A stretch of DNA of 64,000 nucleotides. Source: Lagopus muta. Taxonomy: Eukaryota > Chordata > Aves > Galliformes > Phasianidae. Each line of letters starts with the position of its first letter. The first letter of the stretch is position 1. The notes beneath the pieces are model-generated. The model saw only the letters and a program-made list of their open reading frames with translations, made no database searches and was not told the origin of the DNA. The stretch spans positions 57,176,972 to 57,240,971 of the forward strand of contig NC_064437.1 in NCBI RefSeq assembly GCF_023343835.1, read 5' to 3'. This document shows positions 60,740-64,000 of the stretch, piece by piece. The translations under genes and the position numbers were made by a program.

Positions 60740-63700
60740 ATTATCTGCTTAGATTTGAGCAGATGTTTGGAATTAGAAAACACATGAGAATATCTGTTCC
60801 CAAGGAAAATAATTTAGGAAATACTTCATTAGGGTTGTACTTTTGTTTACTCTGCGGATGTGTTTATGCGTATCTGCACACCATTTATGCTCTGTCTGGA
60901 TAAACCTTTTACTTGGGGCTCAGAAATATCTCGTTGGACTTCCACAAAGATGCAAAGAATTGCAATTAATCATTTATCTGCTAGGTGTCAGCAAAGGTTC
61001 TCTTTAAGATAAATAAATTAAAAATTGGATGCATTCACACAGCAGATCTTGAGGATGTGTGACTCAAATCACTTCACAGGGTGAGAAGGAGTTTCTAAGG
61101 ACATATTCAGGGAAATAAATATTGCTCAGCATCTAGAACGTAAAGCTGCACTTCATACCCTTCATTTTATGAGTTCACTCCATTGCATTTTTCTTGATGT
61201 ATGCAACTTTGAAACTCTTTAATTAATCAAAATGAACAAGTTTACTGTGTCTGGAGATGATTTGGTAGATTTCCATTCAGAAAATGTTCTTGTGGCATAA
61301 GAGAGAATGAAGTTTGATGGATTAGGTAAAAAAAAAATATAGGTAACGAAGGATGAGAAGAAACAGTCAATTTTCACAGCAGAGGAAACTCAGCAGTGGA
61401 TCTTTGCAGTTTCCCACTCTTGTATTTGTAGATGATCTTAATACATAGATGAAAGAGTTGACGAAGTTACTGGTGGTACCAAAATATTCAGTATAGGAAA
61501 TGGGAAAACTTAATGAAGTATTTCAGACGTTTCTTGGGGTACTGAATGAGTGAGTGTTGAACTTTATAGTTATCAACAATTAACTTTACTTATAGGTGAT
61601 ACGCCTGGAAGTAAAACAATTCTAAGTTCTGTCTTACATTGGTTACACGTAAGCAATCCATGTTAGCACATGACTGTCGTCTTTGAGAAAGTGGCACTTA
61701 AAATCCATACAGCAACCAACTATCAGACTTCAGGAAATGAAAAATTTGTGTTGAGAGTTCCCTAGGATTTTTTCAATCTAGTTGTAGAAGTCTCCAATTA
61801 AAGAAATATACATATACTTCTCAAACACTGGATAAAGTCTCATTTGCCATTAGATATTATAAACAAATTGAGAATCCATACTGCCTATTGTGATTATTAC
61901 TGGTCTTGTCTTGTATCTAAGTTGTTTAAAAGTGCTGTTCCTGCTATTTTTTATTTTTTTTTTTTGTCTGAAGTAATTTTTGGTCTACTATTGAGTGTTC
62001 ACTCAGACTATTAGTGTTTTTAGTATGACTTTGTAACTGTACAGTAAGGCTAATATTTTCCTCTTAGCAATTTTATTAATGAGAAACAGTGTTGTACAAT
62101 ATTCCTGTGTTACTTGGAATTCAGTAGAGCTCAAATAACTCCCTCAATCTGGTGACCATGCTGCAGCAGATGCTTTAAAGGGAGAAAGATGTCTTCTCTG
62201 CCCAAAGAATTTAAGTATCTGACCTTCACATTAGCTTTGTTAGTGAAGAATAAACACTTTGTGATATGCAAACTCACAGTTATTTGACTTATTTTAAACC
62301 AAGCCAATATTTTATTTACCTAGGTTATGATGCTAATGATACAAAGCTTTAAAACTGAAGTACTTGATCTTTAGGCTTCCAGCCACGTTCCTCATTTAAT
62401 TGCTATGTCAGAGAGCTTCTTCATGCAACCGCATAGCTGGTGTTCATGTATTCCCTGTTCATTCAGTAGGAAAATATGGTAGGAATGCTGTCACTGTGGA
62501 GTGAGAAAAAATTGATATTTTCCCCAAATTGAGTCATTAGTGAGAACTTTTCCATTCAGATTTGGGGAGGCTTGTTTTCCTAAATTCTTTCATTGCAGAG
62601 AAGTCACTTTCTTGCATTTGCTGTTTAAAAAGTAGTCAATTGCTTTCTTACCCTCTCCCTCATAAAGCTGTCCACCAGAAGATTTCATCCCATGCCAATT
62701 TACCAAAATCCATCTTGAGAGATGTAGGTAGATTTTGTTTTTCTATGTTTCAACTTGAATTTAACTGAATTCAACAGAATAGTGTTATAGTTTTAAAAAC
62801 TTCAGCCCTTGACAGAGAAATATTTTTCCCTATAAATGAGAAGAAAATGACTGCAAGAAGTAGCTGAATGCTTGTGTATTTTGAAAAACTTCAATACAAC
62901 TTAAATATTCTCCTACTAATTCTAATATAAAGACACATTACTATTATTTTAAATAAAAAATCATGTCTTGATTGCAAACCACAAACCATGCAGGTATTGA
63001 TTAAATATCACTGCTACTGTCACAAGAACAACTGTAAACAGATTTAGTAACAACTAGAAAAAATGTTATACTTCTAAATGTCTTATGAATACCACGGGAA
63101 GTAAAAAAAATCACAAATTAAAATTAAATCAGTTTTGCTTTTTCCCTTATCCCTTTACTAAGTAAACTAGAATGTAATAGGTGTGTACCTGTGCAAGTAT
63201 ATTGCCTGTATTATGTATGTTGCCTTTCATTTTATTCTTTAGATGCATAGTTTCCTTTCTAGACCTGCTCTCTGATGTAGTCCTGTAGAGATCAGGCTCC
63301 TCAGTACAAGGAAAGGCAAGGTTTATCATCACGTCTGTCTGCTGGCCGTCATGGTAACTTCTAAAACGTAGGTTGGCTTTGGAGAGCAAAGAAAAAAGTG
63401 CAAGAGGGAAAGAGACAACCTTATATTTATGCTCACCCCTGAAAAATATAAGATGACCATCAAATTTGTTTAGGCTAATCATGATTCTGTGATGATGTTC
63501 AAAAAAACCCATCTTGACTGTGCTGTATTAGGGCTGAGGCTAAGATGCTGAGTGTTTGCAACTGCTGTTGAACTCAGGGCTCAGTGAAACCTATTTGTCA
63601 CCTATATTTATTTAAAAAGATTGAAAGTGACATGGCTATTCTGTATTTTCTACAAAACAATGTTTTCACAATTTTTGTTGCTATTAATTACTTTACTAGT

Positions 63701-64000
63701 GCCTTATATTTATACTATTTATATGCAAATTATTTAATTAAGATAGAGGTTGAGCTATGGGCCCTTAGTGTTCCTCTGCTCTTTCTTTTGTTCTGGTTCC
63801 TCAAACTGAAACAATTTCAGGCAGTGAATGCATAGTCAAGGCCTTCTTTCATACCTCATACCAGAAGAATGACATGTTTTGCAGTGTTAGCATTTATAAA
63901 TGGGGAAATACAAGTTGAAATGCCAGTTCCTATACAATACAGTATCTTTCTTATAACTCGAGATGGAAAAATTGGAATCTTGAGTTCTGTTGTGAATAGT

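Larger units (their letters stand above)
39623..64000 (+). other. VTI1A: VTI1A intron 3 (incomplete, runs off the window)
   Basis: More than 24 kb of AT-rich intron. Recognised contents: a T/(TG)n tract (40086-40113), a CR1 fragment (43311-43611), a very long pyrimidine tract (46825-46969), T runs near 46610-46632 and 56053-56074, a GC-richer patch (53380-53660), an isolated 62-codon frame at 57225-57413, and a 20-bp direct repeat (60326 and 60720). No exon of VTI1A or another gene was recognised. Confidence 0.7.

Noticed and set aside
63147-63512. 121-codon - frame in VTI1A intron 3
   Set aside because: It has no recognisable domain, no plausible splice or poly(A) context, and a composition like that of the surrounding intron.
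1-64000. CRISPR arrays, operons, tRNA or rRNA genes, prophage
   Set aside because: No regularly spaced repeats, clustered prokaryotic-type genes or tRNA/rRNA-like sequences were seen; the window is a vertebrate chromosome segment.

Overview
The window is vertebrate nuclear DNA, almost certainly from a bird and probably a galliform. Its genes are spread over many short exons with GT-AG introns, and its repeats are mostly 3' fragments of CR1 LINEs, one ending in the typical ATTCTATG octamer repeats. No bacterial, viral or plasmid gene structure is present. Most open frames longer than 60 codons are chance frames in introns or in repeats.

Three genes can be read exon by exon. ACSL5 (+ strand, 3392-14219) is complete: 20 coding exons encode a 683-residue long-chain acyl-CoA synthetase. 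ZDHHC6 (- strand, 18109-27914) is complete: 10 coding exons encode a 406-residue DHHC palmitoyltransferase with an ER-retrieval tail. VTI1A (+ strand, from 28275) is partial: exons 1-3 (88 codons, most of the Habc domain of this Qb-SNARE) lie at 28275-39622, and the rest of the gene is beyond the right edge. From memory, the same order (ACSL5, ZDHHC6, VTI1A) is found on human chromosome 10q25, so this is a conserved syntenic block.

Layout: 1-3361 is upstream of or within the 5' part of ACSL5, with no recognised coding sequence. ACSL5 and ZDHHC6 are convergent, separated by about 3.9 kb that holds both 3' UTRs. ZDHHC6 and VTI1A are divergent, with their start codons about 360 bp apart inside a CpG island (about 27530-28520) that probably acts as a bidirectional promoter. 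From 28369 to the end everything is VTI1A intron (6.7 kb, 4.4 kb and more than 24 kb), AT-rich, with CR1 fragments, homopolymer tracts and a few unexplained patches.

Functionally, ACSL5 makes long-chain acyl-CoA at ER and mitochondrial membranes, ZDHHC6 uses acyl-CoA to palmitoylate ER proteins, and VTI1A works in endosome-to-Golgi fusion. I found no convincing undescribed biological system. The most useful leads are the compact divergent promoter, an unidentified dispersed repeat present twice in opposite orientation, a possible cryptic transcript end in VTI1A intron 1, and extreme pyrimidine tracts.
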